From Candidatus Cloacimonadota bacterium (GTDB lineage: Bacteria > Cloacimonadota > Cloacimonadia > Cloacimonadales > TCS61), in contig DAOWES010000255.1 in NCBI GenBank assembly GCA_030638385.1, positions 1-19,240 on the forward strand: a DNA stretch of 19,240 nt, read 5' to 3'. The notes under the pieces were generated by a model. That model did not search any database. It had not been told where the DNA came from and saw nothing but the letters and a program-made list of their open reading frames with translations. Shown here one piece after another: positions 6,862 to 13,837 of this stretch (positions are counted from its first letter, which is position 1; each line of letters opens with the position of its first letter). The position numbers and the translations under genes are program-made.

Positions 6862-9318
6862 ATGTTCCAACAATACTTGTATCGTTGCACAGATAAGGTT
6901 ATCGAGGAAATTAATATTGGGGTAATGGCTTTTTTAAATTTAAAGCTTGAAAGTTTCACTCCTGAAATGATTTTAATCGGAATTTTAGAGCATAAGGATT
7001 CCGGAATTGATGATATTTTAGACGAAATTGGCAAACCTGCCGAGCGCATTTTATCAGAAATTTTAAATGACCTATATGATTTGCAAAATCTAGCACCGCA
7101 ATCGAAAGAAGAGGTAGATGAGAGCAAAGCCAAAAAGATAAACATGACACCTGAAACTGAAAACCTCTTTAAAATAGCATTACAGATTGCTTTGGAAATG
7201 GAAGACAAATTTATCAGCGAAGGTAGTTTATTTTTATCTATGTTCAAATTGGAAAAGTCATCATTACCAGGTTTACTAAAAAAATACGACTTAAACTTTG
7301 AAGATGTACAACTTGGTCTGCTTGAATTAAGAAAAGGCAAAACTATAACCGAGAAAAACGCTGAAACCAAAAGTGATGTTCTGAAATTATTCACAACCGA
7401 CCTTACTGAACGTGCACGCAAAGGAGAGTTGGATCCTGTTATCGGTCGAGATGATGAGATTATGCGAGTAGTCGAAGTATTATCTAGAAGAAAGAAAAAC
7501 AATCCCATTCTAATAGGATATCCTGGTGTAGGAAAAACTGTCATTGTGGAAGGATTAGCCATAAAAATCGCCGAAGCAACCGTTCCGGAGACTTTACTTG
7601 GCAAACGAATTTTACAACTTGAAATGGCAGAAATTATTGCCGGTGCAAAATTCAAAGGTGAATTTGAAGAACGAGTTAAGGCAGTTAAGGATGAAATTGT
7701 AAAATCAACCGGTGAAATTATTTTATTCATCGATGAAACCCATACTGTGATGTCAAGCGGAAATGGAGAAGGCTTAAGCGCTTCCAGCATTCTAAAACCA
7801 GCTTTAGCGAATGGTCAGCTTCAATGCATTGGCACCACTACATTTCGAGATTATAAAAAATATATAGAGACAGATAAAGCTATGGAAAGACGCTTTCAGC
7901 CAATTACGGTTGATGAACCATCTATCGAAGAAACTGTTCAAATCTTAGCAGGAATAAAACAAAACTATGAAGATCATCATCATATCCAATACACAGATGA
8001 AGCAATTAAAATGGCAGCAAAACTCTCTGAGAAATATATTACAAATCGCTATTTACCAGACAAAGCAATTGACCTTATTGACGAAGCCGGAGCCAAAAAA
8101 CATCTTCAACTAATCTATGTTTCACCTGATGTAGGTGAATTAGAAAAAAACAAACAAGATCTTCATGACAAGCAAATGGACAGCTTCGAAAAACAAGATT
8201 TTGAAAATGTGAGCAAACTACAGCAAGAGATAGAAAAAATCAATCTCAAACTCAAAAACATTCGTTTAAAACCTAAAAACAAACAAAAATCATTAAGTGA
8301 TAAAGTTGAGCTTAATGATATTGCCGATGTTATCACACGCTGGACAGGCATTCCTACTCAAAGAATGCTTACATCCGAATCAGAAAAATTACTTACCATG
8401 GAAAATAGTCTACATAAACGAATAGTCGGACAAGATATAGCTATTCAAGCCATTAGTAATGCTTTACGACGTAATCGAGCCGGAATAAAAGAGCCTAATC
8501 GCCCAATTGGTTCCTTTCTGTTTTTAGGACCAACCGGTGTGGGGAAAACAGAGCTGGCAAAAGCACTTGCCCAATTAATAATGGATGATGAGAAAAAAAT
8601 TATCAGGCTCGACATGAGTGAGTATATGGAACAGCACTCTGTATCGAAAATTATCGGTTCTCCTCCAGGCTATGTTGGTTACGGAGAAGGTGGTCAGCTT
8701 ACCGAACTTGTTAAACGAAATCCATATTCGGTAATTTTATTAGATGAGATAGAGAAAGCACACACCAACGTTTTTAACATTCTCTTGCAAATATTCGATG
8801 AAGGCCATCTTACAGATGCTCAAGGCGTTAGAGTTTCCTTTAAGAATACAATCATCATTGGAACTTCCAATTTAGGAGGAAGGGAAATAGCGAAAGAGAT
8901 TCCTAAGGTTGGTTTCGAATCTTATACTGAAGAAGAAAAAAACTATAATGAAATGAAGACCATGGTGATGACAGATGTGAAAAGATTGTTTAAACCGGAA
9001 TTCATTAACCGCTTGGACGATATCATTGTCTTCCATTCTCTTACTATGCAAGATTTCAAACAGATTGTTGAACTTGAACTTAACAAACTGATTAAACGCT
9101 TATTGGAAGAAGATATTAAAATTAAATTTAGCGCTCAAGTTAAAAAGATGCTTCTTAATTATGGCTTTAGCCAAACCTATGGCGCTCGTCCTTTGAAACG
9201 AGAAATTGAAAAGAGAATTGAAAATCCACTTTCAAAATTGCTCATCACCGGAGAAATTTCCAAAAAAATTAGTTATACTATTGATGAGCGAGATGGTGAA
9301 ATTTTCTTGAAAAAATAA
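6862..9318 (+). CDS. clpC: ClpC-type AAA+ ATP-dependent protease unfoldase
   Basis: Unfolds substrates for degradation by ClpP. The 818-residue protein has a Clp N-domain (about 1-140), two AAA+ modules and a UVR-like helical segment (about 440-460) between the D1 and D2 modules, the mark of ClpC rather than ClpA or ClpB. D1 has Walker A GYPGVGKT (219-226) and Walker B LFIDETHT (Asp291, Glu292); D2 has GPTGVGKT (556-563) and VILLDEIEKAH (Asp628, Glu629). VGF at 683-685 matches the ClpP-docking loop position, so a ClpP partner is expected although none is nearby. In D1, Tyr220 and Thr293 replace the common Glu and Ile of GEPGVGKT and DEIHT. An upstream ATG (6820) exists, but GAGGGAGG before 6862 fixes the start. 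It heads an operon with the next two genes. Confidence 0.93.
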   Translation: MFQQYLYRCTDKVIEEINIGVMAFLNLKLESFTPEMILIGILEHKDSGIDDILDEIGKPAERILSEILNDLYDLQNLAPQSKEEVDESKAKKINMTPETENLFKIALQIALEMEDKFISEGSLFLSMFKLEKSSLPGLLKKYDLNFEDVQLGLLELRKGKTITEKNAETKSDVLKLFTTDLTERARKGELDPVIGRDDEIMRVVEVLSRRKKNNPILIGYPGVGKTVIVEGLAIKIAEATVPETLLGKRILQLEMAEIIAGAKFKGEFEERVKAVKDEIVKSTGEIILFIDETHTVMSSGNGEGLSASSILKPALANGQLQCIGTTTFRDYKKYIETDKAMERRFQPITVDEPSIEETVQILAGIKQNYEDHHHIQYTDEAIKMAAKLSEKYITNRYLPDKAIDLIDEAGAKKHLQLIYVSPDVGELEKNKQDLHDKQMDSFEKQDFENVSKLQQEIEKINLKLKNIRLKPKNKQKSLSDKVELNDIADVITRWTGIPTQRMLTSESEKLLTMENSLHKRIVGQDIAIQAISNALRRNRAGIKEPNRPIGSFLFLGPTGVGKTELAKALAQLIMDDEKKIIRLDMSEYMEQHSVSKIIGSPPGYVGYGEGGQLTELVKRNPYSVILLDEIEKAHTNVFNILLQIFDEGHLTDAQGVRVSFKNTIIIGTSNLGGREIAKEIPKVGFESYTEEEKNYNEMKTMVMTDVKRLFKPEFINRLDDIIVFHSLTMQDFKQIVELELNKLIKRLLEEDIKIKFSAQVKKMLLNYGFSQTYGARPLKREIEKRIENPLSKLLITGEISKKISYTIDERDGEIFLKK

Positions 9319-9320
9319 TA

Positions 9321-10028
9321 ATGAAAGAATCCGATCTATTCCCACCGATAAAAAAATATTTGGAATCTGCCGGTTACACTGTACGAGCCGAAGTAAATAA
9401 CTGTGATATCACGGCAATTAAGGACGATGATATCATCATTGTCGAAATGAAATTAAATGTTAACATTCCACTGCTAATTCAAGCTACCGATCGTCAACGT
9501 ATCAGTGATAGCGTATATGTCGCAGTTCCGGCACCCTCAAATCGTGTACAAAAAAATCGTTGGAAAGGGATTAAACATATTCTTCGCAGGTTGGAGATAG
9601 GACTAATTTACGTTCATATATCTAACGATGTTGAATCTATTGAGATCATTTTCCATCCTAAAACATTCCCAAAACGTAAATTATCCAAACGCAGGAAAGC
9701 CCTCATTAAAGAGATGTCGCAACGTTCGGATAACTATAATTTGGGAGGAATTTCAAAGCAAAAAATTGTCACCGCATATCGTGAGAATGTTATTCAAATT
9801 GCAGTTTATCTAAATGAACTTGGCAATAGCTCACCAAGAAATCTAAAAAAGCTGGGAACAGGAGAGAAAACTCTTTCCATTCTCAACAGTGATTATTACA
9901 AATGGTTCACTCGCATCGAGCGTGGGGTATATGAGCTTAACGCCAAGGGCCAAAAAGAGATTGAGCATTGGCCGGGCTTAGTAGAGAAATATAAAAAGAA
10001 ATTTATCATGGTAAAACAAAATGACTGA
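9321..10028 (+). CDS. DUF2161 family protein, PD-(D/E)XK nuclease-like fold
   Basis: A 235-residue protein of unknown function. The N-terminal half fits the DUF2161 pattern of a PD-(D/E)XK phosphodiesterase fold: Glu24, Asp29 (NNCDITAI), the Glu42-x-Lys44 pair in IIIVEMKL, and Gln54 in LLIQATDRQR, followed by DSVYVAVPAP. All putative metal-binding and catalytic positions are intact, so activity on nucleic acid is possible but unproven. The C-terminal third is basic and then has a winged-helix-like stretch (about 165-225) that could bind DNA. The ATG lies two bases after the clpC stop and the gene's stop is inside ATGACTGA, shared with the aldolase start, so the three genes are translationally coupled. 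Family recognition is from memory of conserved motifs. Confidence 0.8.
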   Translation: MKESDLFPPIKKYLESAGYTVRAEVNNCDITAIKDDDIIIVEMKLNVNIPLLIQATDRQRISDSVYVAVPAPSNRVQKNRWKGIKHILRRLEIGLIYVHISNDVESIEIIFHPKTFPKRKLSKRRKALIKEMSQRSDNYNLGGISKQKIVTAYRENVIQIAVYLNELGNSSPRNLKKLGTGEKTLSILNSDYYKWFTRIERGVYELNAKGQKEIEHWPGLVEKYKKKFIMVKQND

Positions 10029-10662
10029 AATAGAAATTAGAGAACAAATTATCAGTGCAGGCAAACGCATGTACGAGAAAAACTTTGGTGCTTCAAACGA
10101 CGGCAACATAAGTGGTAGATTAAACGATGATCAGATAATAATCACTCCCAGTGGTGTCAGCAAAGGATTCATGAAACCGGAAGATTTAATAATTGTAAAT
10201 ATGCAAGGTGAGTTCGTTGCCGGAAAGCACAAGCCATCTTCAGAGTTATTTATGCACCTCAAAGTTTATCAATCTCGCCCTGATGTGTATGGTATTTGTC
10301 ACGCTCATCCTGCCTATGCAACTGCTTTTGCTGTCGCGAATATTAGTTTGGATAAACCTTTTCTACAAGAAGTAGTTCTCACTTTAGGAAAAATACCGGT
10401 GGTTGAATATGGCACTACCGGAACCGAAGATCTCTACAAGCCACTTCTTAAATATCTTACGGATCACGATGCTTTTTTACTGGCAAATCATGGGGCTCTT
10501 ACGGTTGGAAAGGATGTTCTGGATTCATATTATAAGATGGAAACTGTAGAACATTCGGCTAAAATTTATTATTTGGCAAAGCAACTTGGGCATATTAATC
10601 TTATAAGTGAAAAAGATGTAGAAAAATTAAAGCAAATTAGATTGGGAAAAAATATTAAATAG
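10021..10662 (+). CDS. Class II aldolase/adducin family protein, L-fuculose-phosphate aldolase-like
   Basis: Predicted zinc-dependent aldolase that would cleave a ketose 1-phosphate to dihydroxyacetone phosphate and an aldehyde. The 213-residue length matches FucA (215 in E. coli). Expected residues are present: Asn29 in the NISGR segment, SGVSKG (44-49), Glu75 as the general acid/base in SSELFMHL, and zinc ligands His94, His96 (HAHPAYA) and His157 (LLANHGALTVG). The substrate could be fuculose-, ribulose-, 5-deoxyribulose- or a methylthio-sugar 1-phosphate; the sequence does not decide, and no fucose isomerase or kinase pair is adjacent. It overlaps the upstream gene by 8 bases and has no strong ribosome binding site of its own, implying coupling. 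Confidence 0.85.
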   Translation: MTEIEIREQIISAGKRMYEKNFGASNDGNISGRLNDDQIIITPSGVSKGFMKPEDLIIVNMQGEFVAGKHKPSSELFMHLKVYQSRPDVYGICHAHPAYATAFAVANISLDKPFLQEVVLTLGKIPVVEYGTTGTEDLYKPLLKYLTDHDAFLLANHGALTVGKDVLDSYYKMETVEHSAKIYYLAKQLGHINLISEKDVEKLKQIRLGKNIK

Positions 10663-10668
10663 AAATTT

Positions 10669-10710
10669 ATCGTCACTCCACAAATGGCTGGCAAGTCTCA
10701 ATGAGACGAT
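10669..10710. other. Small inverted repeats between convergent genes
   Basis: GTCTC-AAT-GAGAC forms a short hairpin near 10696-10708. The same GAGACGAT can instead pair with ATCGTCACTC further left, with one bulged A. It lies between the 3' ends of the aldolase and kinase genes, where a bidirectional terminator would be expected, but there is no T tract next to it on either strand, so termination is only a guess. Confidence 0.25.
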
Positions 10711-10741
10711 ATTGGTTTTGAAGTTAGATTTTAGAAAACAT

Positions 10742-11851
10742 CTAGATATCTCCGCAATTCACATCGGCCCATTTTTGCATAAAATCAACCAACTCATCAC
10801 GGTTGGGACTATGACCGTTTCGAACGTAAAATCCACTTGTGGAAACCCCGGAAATTAAGCATTCTTGCGGAGATAATCCCGTTAACCAACCATTACAGAA
10901 TCCCGCATTGAAATTATCTCCGGCGCCTGTAGTAAGCTTGGGGGTTGGAGTAAATGGACCATCAAACCAATGAGCTTCATTCTTTGTGGCAACTGCCGCT
11001 CCGGAAATGGGATGAATCACTACATAGGCAAGATTTAGAACTTCACGAATTTTGGAGGCACGAGTTTTGATATCTGTTTCTCCGATATTTAGAGAATTTG
11101 CGATTAATACAGATTCGTTTTCATTAAGACCCAATATTACATCGGCATAATTATTTAGGTTTGAGAGTTTATACATGGCTTCTTTTATCTCTTCCGGACT
11201 GCGTTTGGTAGGGTCAGCCAAATCGATAAAGGCGCCGGGACGATTCTTTGTTTTGGCAATAAGTTGAGCAAATCCGTCATAAATTGTATTCATCTCGGGA
11301 AGAGAAGTCCAATTGGCAAAAATAATAAGAGCAGAATTTTCGATAGCTTGGATTAAATCAGCTACAGGGTAATGGCTGACGATATTGGTAAAACTCATTT
11401 TATCGAAGTCGTTCATGCGTCCCATCATCATCTTACCATCCAAAAATTCGATAGAATCGGTAAGCCCGGGATTAAGGAAAGAAGTTACTTTCTCACATTT
11501 ATTTGCAAAATCTTGGAAAATTGGATGAATGTTATCTTTACCAATTGTGCCGATATAGTTAATTTTATGTCCGAATTCGATGAGGCAATTTGCCATAATT
11601 GGACCGTTTCCACCAAATTTAATCTGTTGGCTTGCATATTCCAGATTTCCGCTAAATCCGGCAGCAGCAGCGATTCTATCTGCAAATTCTTTCATGTAAT
11701 TTAGGCGCACATATTTAGTGGCAGACTTTTTCTCTTTTATTATGTGTAAAATCTCGTCGATAAAACCATCAAAGCCGGCAATCACATTTTTAGAATGATT
11801 ATTTTGCGCCAATTTTTGAGCTACAACTTTTACTAATTCGGTATTATTCAT
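10742..11851 (-). CDS. PfkB/ribokinase-family carbohydrate kinase
   Basis: Predicted ATP-dependent kinase of a sugar or nucleoside. The 369-residue protein has the two PfkB signatures: an N-terminal substrate-binding stretch ending in IKFGGNGPIMANCLIEFG with GTIGKD after it, and the C-terminal LTTGAGDNFNAGFCNGWL, where Asp312 of TTGAGD is the catalytic base and the GAGD forms the anion hole. The first Asp of the common DTGAGD is replaced by Thr. FDGFID near residue 27-32 is also typical. The substrate is not readable: ribokinase, fructokinase, adenosine kinase and deoxyribose kinases share this fold. It converges on the class II aldolase gene with a 79-base gap. The start ATG follows a weak TTGAGAA stretch. 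Confidence 0.9.
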   Translation of the reverse strand: MNNTELVKVVAQKLAQNNHSKNVIAGFDGFIDEILHIIKEKKSATKYVRLNYMKEFADRIAAAAGFSGNLEYASQQIKFGGNGPIMANCLIEFGHKINYIGTIGKDNIHPIFQDFANKCEKVTSFLNPGLTDSIEFLDGKMMMGRMNDFDKMSFTNIVSHYPVADLIQAIENSALIIFANWTSLPEMNTIYDGFAQLIAKTKNRPGAFIDLADPTKRSPEEIKEAMYKLSNLNNYADVILGLNENESVLIANSLNIGETDIKTRASKIREVLNLAYVVIHPISGAAVATKNEAHWFDGPFTPTPKLTTGAGDNFNAGFCNGWLTGLSPQECLISGVSTSGFYVRNGHSPNRDELVDFMQKWADVNCGDI

Positions 11852-12057
11852 ACTTTTTTTCTCAATGTTTAAATTTATTTTTAAAGTTTTTTAATTAAAT
11901 TTATCAAAATAAGTCAAGAAAGAGCTTTGTTCGGGATAAAATGTCTCCTTGAGTTTGTCGCCCTGAGTCCCCGATTTATTATGCCTCTTCAGTCGTGAAA
12001 TTTTAAATTATCATTTTAATTCTACTTTCCTCCAGCTTTATCGATTTTCCTTATTGG
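11852..12057. other. Non-coding spacer upstream of the kinase gene and the membrane-protein island
   Basis: Very AT-rich next to the kinase start (T-rich on the plus strand, where its promoter should lie), then a segment near 11940-11980 with TTGAGTTTGTCGCCCTGAGT, which resembles decayed intergenic repeats common in environmental bacterial genomes. No reading frame, RNA gene or clear promoter pair can be supported here. Confidence 0.35.
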
Positions 12058-12112
12058 AGCCCAAACTCATTGTCATGCTGGTCGGCATTTATATTTGACA
12101 ATAAGATGGGCT
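12058..12112. repeat. Composite stem-loop in the leader of the membrane-protein gene
   Basis: AGCCCA (12058-12063) pairs with TGGGCT (12107-12112), and inside it ATTGTCA (12069-12075) pairs with TGACAAT (12096-12102). Both arms are perfect, separated by a 5/4-base internal loop, and TGC/GCA can extend the top around TGGTCG. The right arm contains TTGACA, a possible -35 box; TATAAT follows at 12123-12128 but 22 bases away, longer than the usual 17. The element ends 40 bases before the start codon. It could be an operator, an RNA leader or a small mobile-element end. Confidence 0.6.
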
Positions 12113-12151
12113 TAATTTTGTTTATAATTGGTCGGCAAGAGGAGAAAAGTT

Positions 12152-12667
12152 ATGAACGAAGAATTGTTTATGTATCTATTACCAGGTTTAACAGTTGCAA
12201 AATTAGTATCCTTAGTTATTGCAAAAAAACAAAACACTTTGAGCGAAATGTTAGTAGAGGGAGGTATTTTTAGCTTAATTATTTATTGGCTGATTAAAAT
12301 TTCTCCTTTAAGTTCTATTTTAACAACAATTATTAGCATTATAGTTCTAGTTTTAGTTGTAACATTAATTGTTAACAAAGGTGTTTATTACTGGATAATG
12401 GAAAAAATTAAGCTATCAATCAAATGTGCAGAAATGCCATTTTACAAAACAATGAAACAAAGAAAGTATATAATAGCTCATCTTAAAAATGGCTATTCTG
12501 TGTATGGTTTTCCTTCTACTTTTACTGATGTTGAAGATTCAGAACAAGTTTATTTGGTAAACTGTTCTTGGGTTGATGAAAACAGAAAATACACTGACAT
12601 GATCAATAACGAAGGTGTACTATTGAAGCATTCTGAAATTGAATTTATTGAAGTTCTAAAGGAGTAA
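12152..12667 (+). CDS. Small membrane protein with C-terminal cytosolic domain, DUF6338-like
   Basis: A 171-residue protein of unknown function. Three hydrophobic helices (about residues 5-24, 38-48 and 53-75) are followed by a soluble domain (about 105-171) with a basic, charged linker. The soluble part, with IAHLKNGYSVYGFPSTF, then VYLVNCSWVDENRKY and GVLLKHSEIEFIEVL, reads as a small beta barrel and resembles the C-terminal half of DUF6338 proteins; I make that match from memory and hold it loosely. The start at 12152 is set by AGAGGAGAAAAG. A one-base gap leads to a proline-rich micro-gene whose ribosome binding site lies inside this gene's last codons, so the two form one unit. It lacks obvious links to the metabolic genes around it and looks accessory. 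Confidence 0.75.
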   Translation: MNEELFMYLLPGLTVAKLVSLVIAKKQNTLSEMLVEGGIFSLIIYWLIKISPLSSILTTIISIIVLVLVVTLIVNKGVYYWIMEKIKLSIKCAEMPFYKTMKQRKYIIAHLKNGYSVYGFPSTFTDVEDSEQVYLVNCSWVDENRKYTDMINNEGVLLKHSEIEFIEVLKE

Positions 12668-12668
12668 T

Positions 12669-12776
12669 ATGGAAATTAAAAATAAACCGTTACCAGTTAA
12701 TAAAGCGGCTCAAGCTAAAAACCCGCCGTTACCTAAGAAAGTAACAACTACACCTCCACCTAAAAAAAGAGGGTAA
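12669..12776 (+). CDS. Proline/lysine-rich 35-residue micro-protein coupled to the membrane protein
   Basis: A short frame from ATG 12669 to TAA 12774-12776. Composition is extreme: 8 Pro, 8 Lys, 1 Arg and a single Glu in 35 residues, net charge about +8, with PLP twice (7-9 and 20-22, the second preceded by Pro) and a PPPKKRG tail. It has no hydrophobic helix and is probably disordered. Support for being real: AAAGGAG at 12658-12664 is an excellent ribosome binding site at 4 bases, the start follows the upstream stop by one base, and the residue pattern is non-random. It might bind the membrane protein's soluble domain, a partner with a proline-binding fold, or nucleic acid. No known family is recognised. 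Confidence 0.7.
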   Translation: MEIKNKPLPVNKAAQAKNPPLPKKVTTTPPPKKRG

Positions 12777-12838
12777 TTAGAATTCTCTCACTACCGACCA
12801 CTATATATCTTATTAAAGACCTTTTTTTGAAAGAATAG

Positions 12839-12928
12839 GCATAACATAGTTATCCACATACCGGTTATATCGTTAGTTTGCGCAGAGTCGTTTGCTTCGC
12901 AAGCCGATCTGTAGCTTATCTGTTATTG
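12839..12928. repeat. Stem-loop with flanking inverted repeats, weakly attC-like
   Basis: A core hairpin pairs CAGA-g-TCG-T-TTGC (12883-12895) with GCAA-G-C-c-GA-TCTG (12899-12911) around a TTC loop, leaving one unpaired base on each arm. Outside it ATAACA (12841-12846) and TGTTAT (12921-12926) form a perfect inverted repeat, giving a folded element of about 90 bases. Overall size and bulged bases recall integron attC sites, but the outer boxes do not fit RYYYAAC/GTTRRRY. No T tract follows, so it is not a standard terminator. It lies between the micro-protein gene and the exonuclease gene. Confidence 0.45.
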
Positions 12929-12960
12929 ACATATATTTAACAAAAAATAAAAAGAAAATT

Positions 12961-13818
12961 ATGAAACATAAATATAAATATATAGAAACAGATGCAGAAT
13001 TCTCTAATTATTTAGAAGAATTACGTGCAGAAGATATTAAAGTAATTGCTTTGGATGTGGAGGCTGAATACAATCTTCATTCTTATGGAGAAAAACTCTG
13101 TCTTATTCAAATTTATGATGGAAAAATTCCGGTGATAATTGATGCCTTGCAGGTAAGTGCAAATCTGATGAAAGAATTATTTGAAACACGAACAATTATG
13201 AAAATCATGTTCGATTCCAGTAGTGATCAAAGATTGCTATTCAAGCAATATCAGATTCGCATCAATGCTATAATTGATCTCAAACCGGCAGTTGATATTT
13301 TGGATTATGAGCGAAAAAACTTAGGTGCGCTCTTTACTGATAAATTAAATTTGGAACCGATAGATAAAAAAGCATTCCAAATGTATAATTGGCAAACTAG
13401 ACCAATTGATGCCGAGGCAATAAATTATTCGATTATGGATGTTCTTTATCTTTTTCAGCTAAAAGAGATAATGTTCTCTGATTTAGAAAACGTAAAAAAA
13501 ATGGAAGAATTTAGAGATAAAAATTTTGCACTTCAAAGTAAACCTCCCAATATTAGCGACAAACCTGCAATTTTCCGAAAGCTTCTGTTTACATCATTAA
13601 CAAAAGAGCAACAGAAAAGATTTACAAAGATTTATTGGATTCGAGATAAATATGCCCAACTTCTAGATTTTCCACCGTTTCATCTATTTTCAAATGGGAA
13701 AATTAGAAAAATGACTATAAAACCCAATAAAATTGAAACATTAAAAACAAGAGAAAACGTAGATATTGAAATTATGAATAAATTACGAGAAGAATTGCTG
13801 GACGTGAGCAAAATTTAA
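12961..13818 (+). CDS. RNase D-like 3'-5' exonuclease (DEDDy family)
   Basis: Predicted 3'-to-5' exoribonuclease acting on small RNA or tRNA precursors. The 285-residue protein carries all catalytic positions of the DEDDy class: Asp32 and Glu34 (Exo I, ALDVEAEY), Asp89 (Exo II, MFDSSSDQRLLF) and Tyr156-x3-Asp160 (Exo III, NYSIMDVLYL). After about residue 205 comes one HRDC-like helical stretch, including IRDKYAQLLDFPPFHLF. It is shorter than E. coli RNase D (375 residues, two HRDC domains), as in many non-proteobacterial versions. ATG 12961 was chosen over an upstream TTG at 12892, because the extra 23 codons cross a stem-loop and lack a ribosome binding site; the chosen start has only a weak AAAGAAAA. 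It seems to be a single-gene unit. Confidence 0.88.
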   Translation: MKHKYKYIETDAEFSNYLEELRAEDIKVIALDVEAEYNLHSYGEKLCLIQIYDGKIPVIIDALQVSANLMKELFETRTIMKIMFDSSSDQRLLFKQYQIRINAIIDLKPAVDILDYERKNLGALFTDKLNLEPIDKKAFQMYNWQTRPIDAEAINYSIMDVLYLFQLKEIMFSDLENVKKMEEFRDKNFALQSKPPNISDKPAIFRKLLFTSLTKEQQKRFTKIYWIRDKYAQLLDFPPFHLFSNGKIRKMTIKPNKIETLKTRENVDIEIMNKLREELLDVSKI

Positions 13819-13837
13819 TTTGGAAATCAAAAGAGTC

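Noticed and set aside
6747..7790. A 347-codon open frame on the minus strand opposite the start of the Clp gene.
   Set aside because: It is antisense to the Clp gene, its translation is Ser/Ile/Leu-rich without a domain, and the plus-strand frame has clear ClpC motifs and a strong ribosome binding site.
11372..11704. A 110-codon plus-strand frame within the sugar kinase gene.
   Set aside because: It is antisense to a well-supported PfkB kinase and has no recognisable protein features.
12892..12960. An N-terminal extension of the RNase D-like protein from a TTG.
   Set aside because: The extra 23 codons run through a stem-loop, lack a ribosome binding site and lie before the point where exonuclease homology begins.
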